NCBI RefSeq assembly: GCF_010015445.1
Contig: NC_053123.1
Location: 9,379,434-9,443,433 of the forward strand
Length of the DNA stretch: 64,000 nt
From: Perca fluviatilis
Lineage: Eukaryota; Chordata; Actinopteri; Perciformes; Percidae
Direction of reading: 5' to 3'
Part shown: piece by piece, positions 1-12,106 of the stretch
Layout: each line of letters starts with the position of its first letter
How positions within the stretch are numbered: position 1 is the stretch's first letter
Notes under the pieces: generated by a model
Databases searched by the model: none
Told to the model about the DNA's origin: nothing
What the model saw: only the letters and a program-made list of their open reading frames with translations
Program-made: the position numbers and the translations under genes

Positions 1-556
1 AATAGTAGGGAAGAAGTGGCATAAAGTCAGAATTGGCTAAGTAATGTCACTTAGCAATATATTTAATTAGATAAAATTAGCCACCATAAACTACTGGTCA
101 TACCAGGCTGCAGCAGCAAAACCCTTGAGTGTATTGAACAAAGCAAGGGTGCAAATTATTGCTTGAAGATTAAATGGTTAATGTGTAAGAGAAGTATTTC
201 TTCTTTCAACAGTTGCATAGTCTAGCCTTAAGGAAATAAATGTAACTGTATCAGAGGCAAATGTCCCACCTCATGGCCGATATATTAAAGACCAGCTAAT
301 TTTGTTACCCCAGTTGTTATTGACTTCATAACTTTGGAAACATAATGAAATTAATTGCTGTAACAGTGCTCTCCAGTGTGTCTTGTGTGTGTGTGTTGAG
401 TGTCTTGTGAATGTTGAAGTGTGCACATCTAGTTGGCATAAGCAATCATGCTAATCCACTTAATGAATGTATACACATGAACAAGCCAATCCGCAATTAA
501 GTACTGCATTTAGAGTTTTATGGCAGAACACCCTGACACACACGCAGGCACGCACG

Positions 557-560
<4 letters not shown>

Positions 561-638
<78 letters not shown>
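561..638. repeat. (CA)39 microsatellite
   Basis: Uninterrupted CA dinucleotides over 78 bases, preceded by a short CACG-interrupted stretch. Confidence 0.97.
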
Positions 639-641
<3 letters not shown>

Positions 642-756
642 GGAAGCAGTAAACAGACAGTACACAGACTTGTTTAGTGGGGTAAAGGATGAGTACCTTT
701 CTTGTGTCTGCCAAGGGGCTGGGAGAAACAAGGGATAATAACACAAGCAGGCACGT

Positions 757-859
<103 letters not shown>

Positions 860-1035
860 AAGTAAACCGTGATTGTTACAGACAGATGTTTTCTAGCTGC
901 CCAGGAGGAAGCTGTCTGTCTCACTTTGTCTACCACGGAACATGAAAGAGGAGGAGAGGAAACACACACTAACATGCCCACATGCACACTTTTGGTTACT
1001 CTCTCACACTGTTCCTCTCTCTATACACTCTCACG

Positions 1036-1038
<3 letters not shown>

Positions 1039-1118
<80 letters not shown>
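1039..1118. repeat. (CA)40 microsatellite
   Basis: Uninterrupted AC/CA dinucleotides over 80 bases. Confidence 0.97.
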
Positions 1119-1119
<1 letters not shown>

Positions 1120-1319
1120 AGAGATTGTCTGTCACTGTTGCCACAGGCTTTTTTCTTGTGGAATCACAAGTAAAATGAAGAGCCATGGGCATGCCTCTGC
1201 TTAAAGAGCTACTGCTTTATTATTTTGGTGATACTTGTAAAACAGCCAGTATTGCCTCAGGCTGAGAAGAGAGGAGAGCAGAAGAGAAGCGTAGAGTAGA
1301 AGATAACTTGAAACCTCAC

Positions 1320-1382
1320 CTCCATTGATGGGGGGCTTGTGGTTGAAAACAGGATCTTTTCCGAAATCCATAGGCCTGGGAT
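1320..1382 (-). CDS. nrp2: candidate 63-nt alternative nrp2 exon (membrane-proximal)
   Basis: Read on the minus strand, a pyrimidine-rich stretch ending in TTATAACAG precedes 63 nt that end at a strong donor, GAG|GTGAGG. The exon starts and ends in phase 1, so it can be included or skipped without a frameshift. It also accepts the phase-1 end of the 13878-13910 exon. The frame reads (N)PRPMDFGKDPVFNHKPPING(G). The core RPMDFGKDP weakly resembles the NRP1 membrane-proximal segment recalled as KPADLDKKNP. It could be the start of the a-type isoform path that bypasses the 8169-8548 terminal exon. The alternatives are an exon of a downstream minus-strand gene or a chance splice-like stretch. No transmembrane exon follows within this window. 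Confidence 0.45.
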
Positions 1383-4300
1383 CTGTTATAAAGACAGACA
1401 GAATAACAGTATTAATCTTAACCATCTAGTCAAGTAAAGCTACTTTAGAGTCCAAAACAAGTTGTGATAACATCACTCCATTTCTTATGTTGTCAGCACA
1501 CAAGCTACATTTGTAGATGAAAATCAAACACAAATAGCTCAAAGAGTGAGTGATCTTGTTTAAACGGTCTGAAGATATCAGGCTAGACTTCTACACGTGT
1601 AGAAGGGGAGACTTAACTGTGAAAAAAGACACAAATCTGTTTCATAGAAAAATATCACTTTTATTAACTTCACATTCCCCATAATATATTTTCTTTTTAT
1701 TCCAAGACCATGAAATTCAACAAGCTAAAATTCCACATAATACTTTTGAGGCAGGCCGAAGTGCAAGGCTTTGAAGGGTTTGGAAGCTAAATTCTGATTC
1801 AATTTGGTTTCATTCAAGGAAATTGATATTACAATCCTCAGAAAAAATAGAGCAATATATGGGCAGCTGATAACCATTTATTGCTGGGGCAAAGAAACCA
1901 AAAACGTATTATGAAGTGAAATCCTAATAGATATTCAAAAGACAAGAGGAGAAAAACTAATTTAGTAGATATGAAAAAAAGATACGGAGCCTCATTTCCT
2001 CAGTTAGATAAGGTCATTTTTCCATGAGACAATTTTAACATGTGGCATCAAGACACTATACTTTCTATAAAAAAGCCTTTACGAACTTCCAATACTCAGT
2101 CTGTAAATAATAGTAAGAGATGAATACTCTTAAATAAGACCCGTTATCTATGAAATGAAGATATTTGCTCATGTACTATATATGATGTAATTTCCTTGAA
2201 ATTGAAGAAGTGACTCAATCACATCTTTCATTTTTTTAAATTGACCCAAAATCGACTTCCAAACCCAATTAGAGAATAAACAAAAGACACTGACTTAAAT
2301 TTCATATCAATTCAAACATTACAGCAACCAACAAATCCTATGCTAAATTGACTGTATTCATTCTCCAACGTTTGGTTGTGGGAATTTACTTATTATTTGA
2401 TTATGGGAGTATGGGTGGCTCTTGGCTTTCTATGTTTCTCTGCAGTTCAATATTTAATTAGCTTAAAGTGCAAGACAGTGAAATCCAGCACAGGTCAAAA
2501 AGTCAAGGTTTTTCCTTCACAGAGGCAGAGAAAGTGCACAGAAGTAAATATAATAGTGAGCTGGTTGAAGCAAAAGATGAACGTTTAAGCAGTTCACCAC
2601 TTTAAAGCTGTTTTTATTCATGTTCATCCCTTGCTTCAGGCCATGTTTCAGAATGACCAGTCTTTGCTGCTTCCAACAGGTTTACCACAAGAAAAATCTT
2701 TCTGATCAATAAAAAAAACTCAATTATTAGAACAAGAACTCAAAGAACAATAACAACATCATTGATTCATTTGATGAAAAATTACTACTCAAGGTAGATT
2801 TTCTAAAAATTCAACATGTGGTTGCACTTTAGCCCTAACGTGTGATTTCACATCACCGAAATTGAGGGCGGAAAGTGACAAATGAGAACAAAGAAGTGAA
2901 ATACAGGCAGTCGGATATAAATTCTGACCAACAAGACGGACGTCTCAAAGCGTGCAATCTTGAAAAAAATTGCAGTGGCCTGCTGATATTGACCATGATT
3001 TCAAATAATGTTTGTCTGAACCACCCAATTAAATAAAACAATGCTGTCACGTTATTCTATGTTAAAAAAAAAATGCTGTTACTGTGCAGAATAGGCAGTT
3101 AGCCCTCAAACAAGGGATACCTACCAAAATTATAATATCTCCTGGAGGTCTTACTGAAATGTCCTCCTTATGTAAGACTACACTTAGTACATGCACACGA
3201 AAGCATCTAATCTCTTCGGTCTTCTGATTGTGTAAATGTAGTCTCAAAACAGACCCTCCAGCTCTAACTTCTCTGTTCTCACAGTCAACTAAAATCACCA
3301 CAGGCATCGACAAAACATTAAATCAACGGAGAGAAAGCTACAGAAGCAGGATAAAAAAAAGAGGGATGCTCGGACACTCTTTGGACGACTGTTGAACACT
3401 TTCTAATGATCCTGGCTTAAAGCCCTCAGGCTATAGGATCCTGAGAAGAATCATCACGCAGATCTGGAAGGAGATTAAAACTCCCTGTAGCCCCATTTTA
3501 TCTCCACTCTCCAATTAGCAAAGAGAAGAATAAAAAGGGGGCTTTTTTATTCAGGAAAAGACATGGATGGCTCTTTGGCACCGTACGCTGTTCCAGTTGG
3601 GGCCCGAGGACCTGCTAGAGTGCTTTCACTCGTAATACTTCTCCAGGAAACAGGAGGAGCAGGCAGAAAGAAAAAAAAATTGAAATGGCCTGAGGGCTAG
3701 AAATGCTTACTGCAGGGTTTTATGAATGCAATCAGCTCCATTAACTAATTAGAAATATTAAAAGGCTTCAAAGTAGTCAGTGATGGAGAAGGGAGAGGGA
3801 AGTGAGGGAAGGTTGATTTAAAAGCGCTGCATGAAGAGCCGCCAGCACATTTTCCAAATCTTGCAAAAAGTTTGATAGAGAGAGAGAGAGAATGAAAGAG
3901 AAAAGTGCATGAGTAGCACAACATAAATACAGTCATATATCATTCCTCTGTTTGAATTTCGGACCCACATTGATTGGGTGACAGCACAGGGCTGCTAGAG
4001 TCAGTCACATAATGTGTAAATCATACACAAGTCGATTGAAATGGAAGGGAGAGGGGATGGATATGCACGCATAAAATGACGAAAATACTTGTTGACTAAA
4101 GCACAAAACCACATTTTATGAGACAATTTGATGAAATAAGTCAATATGGAGAGCTGCAGAGTAGATGCACTTGCTGAACACGCATGCAACAAGGATTTAA
4201 GTGACGGAATTTGTTGGAAATCTTTGCTAATACAGGTTTGTTAGATTGTGTGTGTGCAGTAAGTACTATAATGTGGCTCCATCACACTGTCTATTCTGCC

Positions 4301-4799
4301 AAAAGACTTCTTTCATCTGCTTTTGTGTTTGAAACATCCTGCCCTCCTACTTCAATTCTCTCCCTCCTTCAATCTAAACCCCAACCTGCCTCCCTGTTAG
4401 CCTTCCTCTCAGAGTAAAAGAAAAATCTATCTTTAGAAAGTATAGAGTTTTTTTTTTTTTTTACTTCTTTCATCTTCCTCCATCTCTGGGCGCTTTCCTT
4501 GGAGGGAAAGAGGCCCGCTTAATGGGCCCTTCTCCTCTGAGAGATGTTTTACTCTTTTCCATTTCTGCCTCTCATTTTCCCTCCTGTGTTTTTTACTGGA
4601 AGGATTTGCGATGAAGGGAAGGAGCAGAATAGGAACAAGCGGATTTTGATAAAAAGGCTGGGGGATTTGAGCATGAACAAAATGATGTTGGGGTGTAGCA
4701 CGCAACACAAGATGGTGAACTGCCGTGAATTCCAGAAAATAAGTACCACATTGGTGTGCCCAATTTCACAGATGTGGATCTAAAGTTGATACAGGGCTT

Positions 4800-6005
4800 C
4801 TCAACCCCAAACCAACTAGTCTCGCATTGCCGGACTTCCTCCACGGCGCTGCGGAGGAGGGTCTGGCTAGTCTGCACAGCATTCCAGGATGGGAGAAAAA
4901 TGTGCTCTGGTTTATTGGCATTTCTTTAAACCAATCACAATCGTCTTGGGTGGCGCTAAGTGCCGGACGCAGGTACGGTGCCGCTGCAAAATAGCCTTGG
5001 GAAGGAACTTGTTTTGGAGGAACGTGCTCGTAGGGAGGTGAGCTCGGGAATTAAAATGGCTGTCGAGTGTGTGATGAGAATTTTACTTAAAAAAAAAGTA
5101 GGGGTGCAACGGATCACAAAACTCACGGTTCGGATCGGATCATGGTTTTGAGTCACGGATCGGACACATTATCGACTCAGCACAATAAAGGAAGGAATTT
5201 AAATGATTTATTAAATGTAATTACTTTTAACAATAATAACTTCTTTCACCAGTAAATTGCTGTTACATGACAAAAAACAGACGCAAAAAGGGTATTTCAC
5301 AATAAATTTAAATGCACCACAAGGTTTACCAGTTTTAAGTAAACGCAACCTTTAATCACGTCTGTGACCAGTGCTAGTTTGTGTCTTTCAGCTCATAGTT
5401 TTAGCGGCAGACTGTGGTACGTCCCCGGTGTTGGAATCCTCTACAGTGAATTACAGTCACACTTTTACACCGTTTAGCTGGCAGCATTTTAACCGTGTTT
5501 AATCCAGCTACTAGCTAACGGTAGGCTAACATTACCTGCTGCCAAGTGTAACATTAGTGTTAACTAGCGTGACATGCAGCGATGCTCCTGTTGCCTCTAA
5601 CGTCGAATTTCTATTAGCACCGGATTTTAATATGTGTTGGCTGTATCTTTCCACGGCAATCCTCCATAGAGATTCATCAGCGTATACTTTAAGTAACAGC
5701 GACAGTAAACATTTATTTCACACTATTATTATGGTTAAACTGTGCAATTGATTCGCGGTTCACATGCATTCTGAACCGTGAGTGATGATCAACTGACCAC
5801 GGATCAACTATTGCACCACTACAAAAAAGATGAATATAATTTGATTGTCGGTTCTAGCTCGGAGGATGTTTCCCAAATCGACCGCAGTTTAGAATGCCAA
5901 CGCAAAGAAGCGGAAGGTGAGGGACAACCAGCCGAAAATGAGGGACATCCGGCAGCACCTCTGGTGGCACCGGAACAATCCCGTAAATGAAACGTTGTCA
6001 ATATA
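4800..6005. mobile_element. older teleost interspersed repeat, split by a younger insertion
   Basis: The two halves (about 4800-5098 and 5830-6005) flank the hAT-type element at 5099-5821. The left half carries a sequence I recognise as recurrent in percomorph genomes: GGAGGAGGGTCTGGCTAGTC, then TTTATTGGCATTTCTTTAAA and CCAATCACAATCGTCTTGGG. No terminal inverted repeats are visible, so the class is undecided and the outer borders are approximate. An open frame starting at ATG 4960 and another running to a stop at 5988-5990 fall into the same frame if the insertion and one target copy are removed. Confidence 0.6.
5099..5821. mobile_element. hAT-type non-autonomous element (723 bp)
   Basis: The left end begins TAGGGGTGCAACGGATC. 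The right end, read on the other strand, begins TAGTGGTGCAATAGTTGATC. The flanking 8-mers are AAAAAAAG (5091-5098) and CAAAAAAG (5822-5829), a 7/8 match as expected for a hAT target duplication. The interior has no long open frame, so the element depends on a transposase supplied elsewhere. It lies inside an older repeat. Confidence 0.8.
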
Positions 6006-6036
6006 GCAAACCAAGCAAATTAATATAAACTGTATA

Positions 6037-6069
<33 letters not shown>

Positions 6070-8110
6070 TTTTTTTTTGTACATCATCTTAATACTTTTC
6101 ACATAACATATTGATTTGCCTCCGTTTGGTGTCCCTACATGAAGCTTGGTGCTTTAAATGAAGGGACACACATTTGCTGTTGCAAAATGGCTTCAACGTG
6201 ACAATTTGACATCAAATGAAAGTCAAGAAAAGTTGTCAAGATCATCTCAGTGAACAGTAACAACATAACTGTTGCCTTAAAACAATAGTCAGTGCGTATA
6301 AAAAAATAAACATTGTATAACTATTATACATCAGAAGCACATGTTGGCATACTGTAACATGTGATTACAAAGAAATAAATTATATTTAATTCACAACCAG
6401 TACATTACTCAACTTGTTTTTATATTAAGATTCACAGTAAATATAAATCATCAAAGCCTTCATCAAACCAGTATCAAGAAGCAGAAAAGTGCTAATGTTA
6501 CTCCCAACATTGCAATAACGTGTAACCCAACTTCAAAAATGCATCATGTCACACCACTTTTTATGCAAACTCATCCGTGTAAACATTGGAAAATGTGAAA
6601 ACTTAATGCAAACACATAAAGTTAGACAGGTGATTAAGAAAACACCAAGACATCTGTGTGATGGTTGTGCTGCACTGGAATCAGTCTTATTTGACAGATC
6701 ATGGTGAATAAAATAATTAAAGGAACTGACCAGTGATCCTGGATCAGTGGTTTTCTAATAGGCTTCATAAGTATAGAAACTCTTTCTCACAGCATTAGTT
6801 TGGTCTCACCTGTTGAATACAAGCAAATCTGCATAGCCAAGTGGACCACACTTTCAGGTCACCAGGCAAACCATTCTGATTTTCACAAATTATTAATTTG
6901 TCACGCAAAAACATCAAACAGACAAAAAGATTTGAACTTGCACAGACTTCAAAGAAAAGTACAACTGCATACAAAGATGTTTAGTTTGAACATTAACAGA
7001 CAGGCATTGGATTATCTATCAAGGCAGATAAAAACTTCAAGGCAAAAAAAACTTTACAGAGTCCATTCATACTCTAATTTAACACTGAGGCACAACCTTG
7101 TTCTGGAGGTGAAGAGGTAATAGTTTTAAAGCACATTTTAAGAAAGGCATATCAGGATGTAATGAAAAATGCACTCAGGGTAACACGCAAGACTCAATTA
7201 TTAGAAAAGTTTTTAAGTGTTCGTGCATATGTGTTGGAGACTTTTGAGCCTTTGTGTCTTGATGCTCAGAGTGTTTGTTTCTACAATAGGTCTGCGATGT
7301 AAGCTGTCTCATCCTATCTTCCCTCCGTGTAAACCAGACAAAGACCAGCACAGCACTGATTCCTTGCTCACAGACCAAAAGGAGTCACCCACGGTGGATA
7401 TGTAGCCGTCTATCTGTCATGGCTGGACGGGCAGCACTAATTCTCCCCATACCTCTTCCTTTTCTGTTCTTAATCCGTCTCTGTCACTCTCACTCTCTGA
7501 AAGGCTAGTGCACAAATAAACAGCAGTTTCATTCAGACCTAGAGAACGAGCCTTGTTTCTTTATGCAGCACACATTGTGACTTCTATCTCCCTGTACCTG
7601 TGTGTATATCCCCTCTGTGTCAGACAGGGTATTTGGAGGCAGGCAGTGTCCAAGCTGCAGATCAGAGCAGGCCAGACAGACACATCCTTCTCCAATATTT
7701 CTAGAAGAGGATTGTTATAACAGTGACAATGTACACTGCATGTTTTGTCCACAGTCTGTTAGGCAGTCTACCTGTTATCCTGATCACAATCCATTCATTT
7801 TCAGGTTGGGGTGCATCTGTAAAAGCCAGTATGCAAAAAAAAAAAAAAGAAAAGTGGCACTTTAATCAGGCACTCAGCTGCCATCAGAATTGGCAATTGA
7901 AGTTCTTTCATCTACTCTCCCCAGTGATGGTAAAGTTTAATGTCAGCAGTTCATTCTGCCAGTGCCAGCCACAAGAAAGTTTAGCAAAGGTGCATGCTGA
8001 TCAGTTAATTAGATCAGTCATCAGTAACAGGAACTGCAGTGTCTCTTTCATGTAGCTTCTCATCAGCGAATATGGCTGTATTTCAGGGGGTTTTCACACC
8101 CTTTCTTTGC

Positions 8111-8116
8111 TTTATT
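8111..8116 (-). promoter_or_regulatory. candidate polyadenylation signal AATAAA
   Basis: AATAAA on the minus strand, 52 nt after the nrp2 stop codon, is the nearest canonical hexamer. It would give a very short 3' UTR, so a more distal signal may be the one used. Confidence 0.3.
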
Positions 8117-8168
8117 TGAACAAAGCATTCTTATAAAATCATATCATTCACATGTAGTCCAATTGTTT

Positions 8169-8548
8169 TCAACACTGGGAATCATAGCTGTCATCTTTCT
8201 CCAGTCTGATGGTGAGCATTGGGTCAAGACTCGGCCCAGTACCTGGGTACAGGGGGTTTTGGGTGGGGCTCCCAATCAGATTATAGCTGAGGTTTTGGTT
8301 CTGGTAGGAGTTTTGGTGACCTTGCTGATTTGGATGTTGGCTGTTGTGGTACATCACTGAATGGTGATGACTACCGCTGGTCTTCTTGGGCGCCCAGTGG
8401 TACCGATGGCAGCACAGTGTCACCACCACGGTTAGAGTGATCAGCAGCAAGAGGGCAGCGCCTCCCGCCAACACATAGTACCAGTAGGCAGAGACAGGCT
8501 GCACCGCCACTGTGTCTACTGTGGGCTCCATCCCAGACATGGCACCCC
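8169..8548 (-). CDS. nrp2: nrp2 terminal exon: transmembrane helix and b-type tail
   Basis: The acceptor is CTGCCCTCCAG|GGGGTGCC in phase 1; the exon then has 125 codons and a TGA stop at 8171-8169. It reads MEPTVDTVAVQPVSAYWYYV, which enters a hydrophobic helix (AGGAALLLLITLTVVVTL), then a CCHRYHW stop-transfer and a tail ending LTIRLEKDDSYDSQC. Mammalian NRP2b ends similarly (LTIKLEQDRGSHC, recalled). This form lacks the C-terminal SEA PDZ ligand of the a-type. The tail is longer than the recalled mammalian one: about 75 residues follow the helix, with a Gln/Asn/His/Ser-rich middle (QHPNQQGHQNSYQNQNLSY) and NPLY. The open frame extends upstream past the acceptor, but conservation stops there. 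Confidence 0.95.
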
Positions 8549-8929
8549 CTGGAGGGCAGGAGGACACATTACTGGTAGGCACTATGGACGAAGGTTGCAG
8601 GCATGCAGGCCGCATTGGAGACTTAAAATCTGTTAATTGTCTAATTGACTGTTCTGCTAAACCCCTCCCCAAGACAGTGATTGTCAAATCATAGGTTATT
8701 AACCTTAACAAGGCATGGCAGATGTGTCAAGCTTTGGATTTCTCCACATGCTGAATCTTGTGCTTGGGGCTCTAACATACTCTGCATTTTAAGAGTTTGT
8801 AGGATGTTTTCAAAACCATCCACATAACTTATTAGCTACCTAAACCCAAACTACTAACTTATTTTTTCCTTAGATCATCATCAGGTTAGGACAGCAAATC
8901 CTCCAAACCATTTATTCCTACCCTCTAAT

Positions 8930-9330
8930 ATGACTCGTAGCATTTTTGTCCAAATATGTAAACCAGATAAAATGAGGATCACGTTTTAAAACACGTCGTT
9001 AACGTTGTGAAACGGTACAGTTTGGTTAGGTTTAGGCCCAAAAACTCTGTTTAGTTTAATAAGATCATGGTTTGGGTAAAAATCGGTACATCTGTTACAT
9101 TACTTGAGTTCCGTTTTATTTCCAAACAGAACATGAACCCTGGTCTCCTGGGTGAAAGTTTTGTTGTTTGTTTGACCCATCCACAACCTACCTCCTAACA
9201 TGAAATACTTTTAAAAATGAATTTCGTATTCCTATATATATTCCATATTCGTACTTCCTGCTTTGCTCCCATAATAATTGCTACGGCCACTAGGGGGCAC
9301 CACTACTATACTACTACGATTTATGGGGGC
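8930..9330. repeat. decayed teleost interspersed repeat
   Basis: It contains GTTAACGTTGTGAAACGGTA, GGTTTGGTTAGGTTTAGGC, AAGATCATGGTTTGGGT and CCTGGTCTCCTGGGTGAAAG, a combination I recognise from a repeat common in percomorph genomes. No ends or target duplication could be fixed; borders are approximate. Confidence 0.55.
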
Positions 9331-9819
9331 GTTTTTTCGGGGTTCATGACTTTTTGCAAGTACATGCAGCTTTTAGCTTAATTAGCTATCTAGCAACAGC
9401 TCATCAAATCTGCCATTTCAGCTGGAAAACCTGATGAGAGCCAGCTAGAAATGAGGAAGCCTGCTTTTATCTACCTCTGTCTAAAATCAAGGGTGTATTG
9501 TTTTCAAGAATGCCAAGTGTTAAATCTGCCATTTTCATCAATATATATTGCATACATGCCATGCTGGGAATAGAAAACTTGACAGGCCTACCAACCGTAA
9601 CTAAGGGGGGTGGGACTTAGCGAATGGTCAGTTACTGCAGCAGTGAGCTGCAATTATTGGGCCCTGCTGGCATTCAACTGAACATAATGTGTATGTTCTA
9701 CAGCAGGCAAAAAAACAGACTGTCAGCTTCCACATTTAGCTCACTTTACCAAAATGTAAAGACCCAATTGCATACTCTACGGTAAGTCATCTTCATTCAT
9801 CAAAAAAATATCCTGATAT

Positions 9820-9865
9820 ACCAGTATAATTGAAACATATATGCATATGTTTCAATTATACTGGT
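9820..9865. repeat. perfect inverted repeat, 21-bp arms, 4-nt loop
   Basis: Arms 9820-9840 and 9845-9865 are exact reverse complements around ATGC. The arms contain CAGTATAATTGAAACATAT. Pairing does not continue outside. Confidence 0.95.
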
Positions 9866-10918
9866 TTGACCGGTCACAAGCGTTAGCTTCACATTGACAC
9901 GCAGAGGCTCATGCCATGCGCTCAGATTAGTCTTGATTATGCAGTGACTGGCTGACTTGGACAAAGGGCGGAGAGTGTCAAGTGGTTGTATTTGGTGGGA
10001 CGCAGCTGCTTTTATCGGGGCAAGATCATATTCAAGGGAGTCGAGAAAGAGACGAAAAAAGGAAATCAGAGAGAAATTACAGGGGTAGAGAAAGGATAAG
10101 AGAGAAGGCATTATTGGAAGAAAGAATAGAGTGAAATAGAGAGGGGTGGTAGAACGTGAGGAGAAAGGGTAGGAGGGAGGGGAAGTGAAGGGAGAGAGCT
10201 AATCCTGCCATGATATCTTTAATCCTGCATTAGAGGGTTTGTCTGAAACTTCAATACTCTGTCAACTCACTGTGAAAGAAATCCGCTGAGAAAGAGGTTG
10301 TGGAAGAAAGAAAGACATGAAAAAAAATGGGAGAGAACGAAAGAAGGTATGAACGTGAAAGAGAAAAGAAAGAGCGAAAGGAAGAGGAAATAGAGCCAGG
10401 GCAAGCAAGAACTAGATGGAGACGAGAGAAAAGAGAGAAATAATGAAAGGCCAGAGGAAGGGGAGGTGCAGAGAAAGACACAGAACCTCAAGGAAACAAG
10501 TGAGCTTAATTTCTTTTAAAGAAGTTCAGACGTACTCTTTAAGGATTTAAAATTGACTTTGATTGTAAAGCTGCCCTCTAAGCAGCCTGCACAGAGAGCC
10601 TTCCCACTAGTTGATTAGGACACAGATGATTTCTAGGGCTGCAAAATTGACCGTTACTTTTCCTTTATTTCGTCTAAAGGGGAGCAAAGGGGAATGTTTC
10701 TCAAGAGTACCACTTCTAAAGTGAGCTAAAAAGTATGGCTTTTTAGGAACCTTAGAGTTTCTGAATCACTTAATTACTATCTTTCTCATTTGAGGTCTTC
10801 CACTTCACACATCAATAATTCTTGCCTTGCCTAAATGAGATACTTTTACAGAGTAGTTAAATGTCCTCTCTATAGTCAAACTGAAACCTGAATTAGCTTC
10901 TTTTCTTTGTGCGTGTGC

Positions 10919-10939
10919 GTATGTATGTATGTATGTATG

Positions 10940-11006
<67 letters not shown>
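10919..11006. repeat. (GTAT)n followed by (GT)32
   Basis: Short GTAT/TATG units (10919-10941) lead into an uninterrupted TG array (10942-11006). Confidence 0.95.
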
Positions 11007-11008
<2 letters not shown>

Positions 11009-12009
11009 CATGGTCAGTGTGCCGCCAGCCCTCTCTTTTCAGAAGCCAAATGCCTCCTTGGTTGCCATGAATACATAAACCCAACAGTGTGGCACACTAG
11101 TTCACGTCACACCACAATGAAGCTGCCATTGTAGTGTTAGCCGAGCATCATGTTACCAGGCTATTGCACATTACATTTTCAATTTTCACTTCAGTTCTCC
11201 TCGAGTTTGTCCCTTAATGTAAGATTTTGGGTCAATTGATTTTTTTAATTGAATGTATTTGTATTTGTTTTGTCATTTGATAGATAAAAGAAGATTCTAG
11301 GTAGATTGCAATTAAAATCCATTGGTTGCCCTGAGCCCTGCTCAGTTACAGGACACTCAGGACCAAGTCAGTCACACTTCCTCACTAGGGATGAAGTCGA
11401 TTCGACATGTTGATTTACATGTAAATGAATGGAATTAAAATGATCTTTCAATAATTTTTTGTCTATGACAATTTACTCAAACTCTAGTTTCAACCTCCTT
11501 TTCACCTGCAGGATATTGGCAGAAATCCTGCAGTCCACAGCCACAACCCAGACACTAACTCACTTAAAGACACAAACTAAATAACAACTGAGGCATTTAT
11601 ATATATTCAATTCAGTTCATATATATTTATAATATATGCAGTACGTCTTGAATAGGGTTCAACTGCATTCGCTCACCGGCGCCCCATGGGAGGACTTTAA
11701 TCCTTCTCTCCGGGGCTCAGTCTCATGAAAACACACGTATGCTGGAACGGACACTGTTTTCATGCTGCGAGTCATATGATACATGCTCGGGATCCAATAA
11801 TCTAAGAAACCCAAAAGCATCAGGTCAAATACCTAGCGTATGGGTCAGGTGAGTACAGTTATCTGAGTTAGGCTTTTTTACTATTTTTGGGAATGTTATT
11901 TTTGTTTTTATTGAATTGAATTGTGCTGCTTACGTATCTGACAGTATTCAAAGAATGTTTTTGATCTATTCACACACTAGGAACATGCACACACAAACAC
12001 ACACGCACG

Positions 12010-12013
<4 letters not shown>

Positions 12014-12104
<91 letters not shown>
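12014..12104. repeat. (CA)45 microsatellite
   Basis: Uninterrupted CA array preceded by GCACGCACGC variants. Confidence 0.97.

Positions 12105-12106
<2 letters not shown>

Larger units (their letters stand above)
1383..8168. other. sequence 3' of the b-type terminal exon; no firm gene
   Basis: It holds the 3' UTR of the b-type transcript (extent unknown), AT-rich unique sequence, and nested repeats between about 4800 and 6010. The stretch around 3380-3780 is non-repetitive and contains homeodomain-type TAATTAG cores. A short TA run lies at 6033-6070. I searched for a neuropilin a-type transmembrane exon (LDPILIT-like) and did not find one. Confidence 0.6.

Noticed and set aside
3062..3313. 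83-codon minus-strand frame with some hydrophobic runs
   Set aside because: No family resemblance, no splice-site context, and no fit to the neuropilin phases.
9800..10111. 103-codon minus-strand frame
   Set aside because: It lies across the hairpin and a purine-rich stretch; the composition explains the lack of stops.
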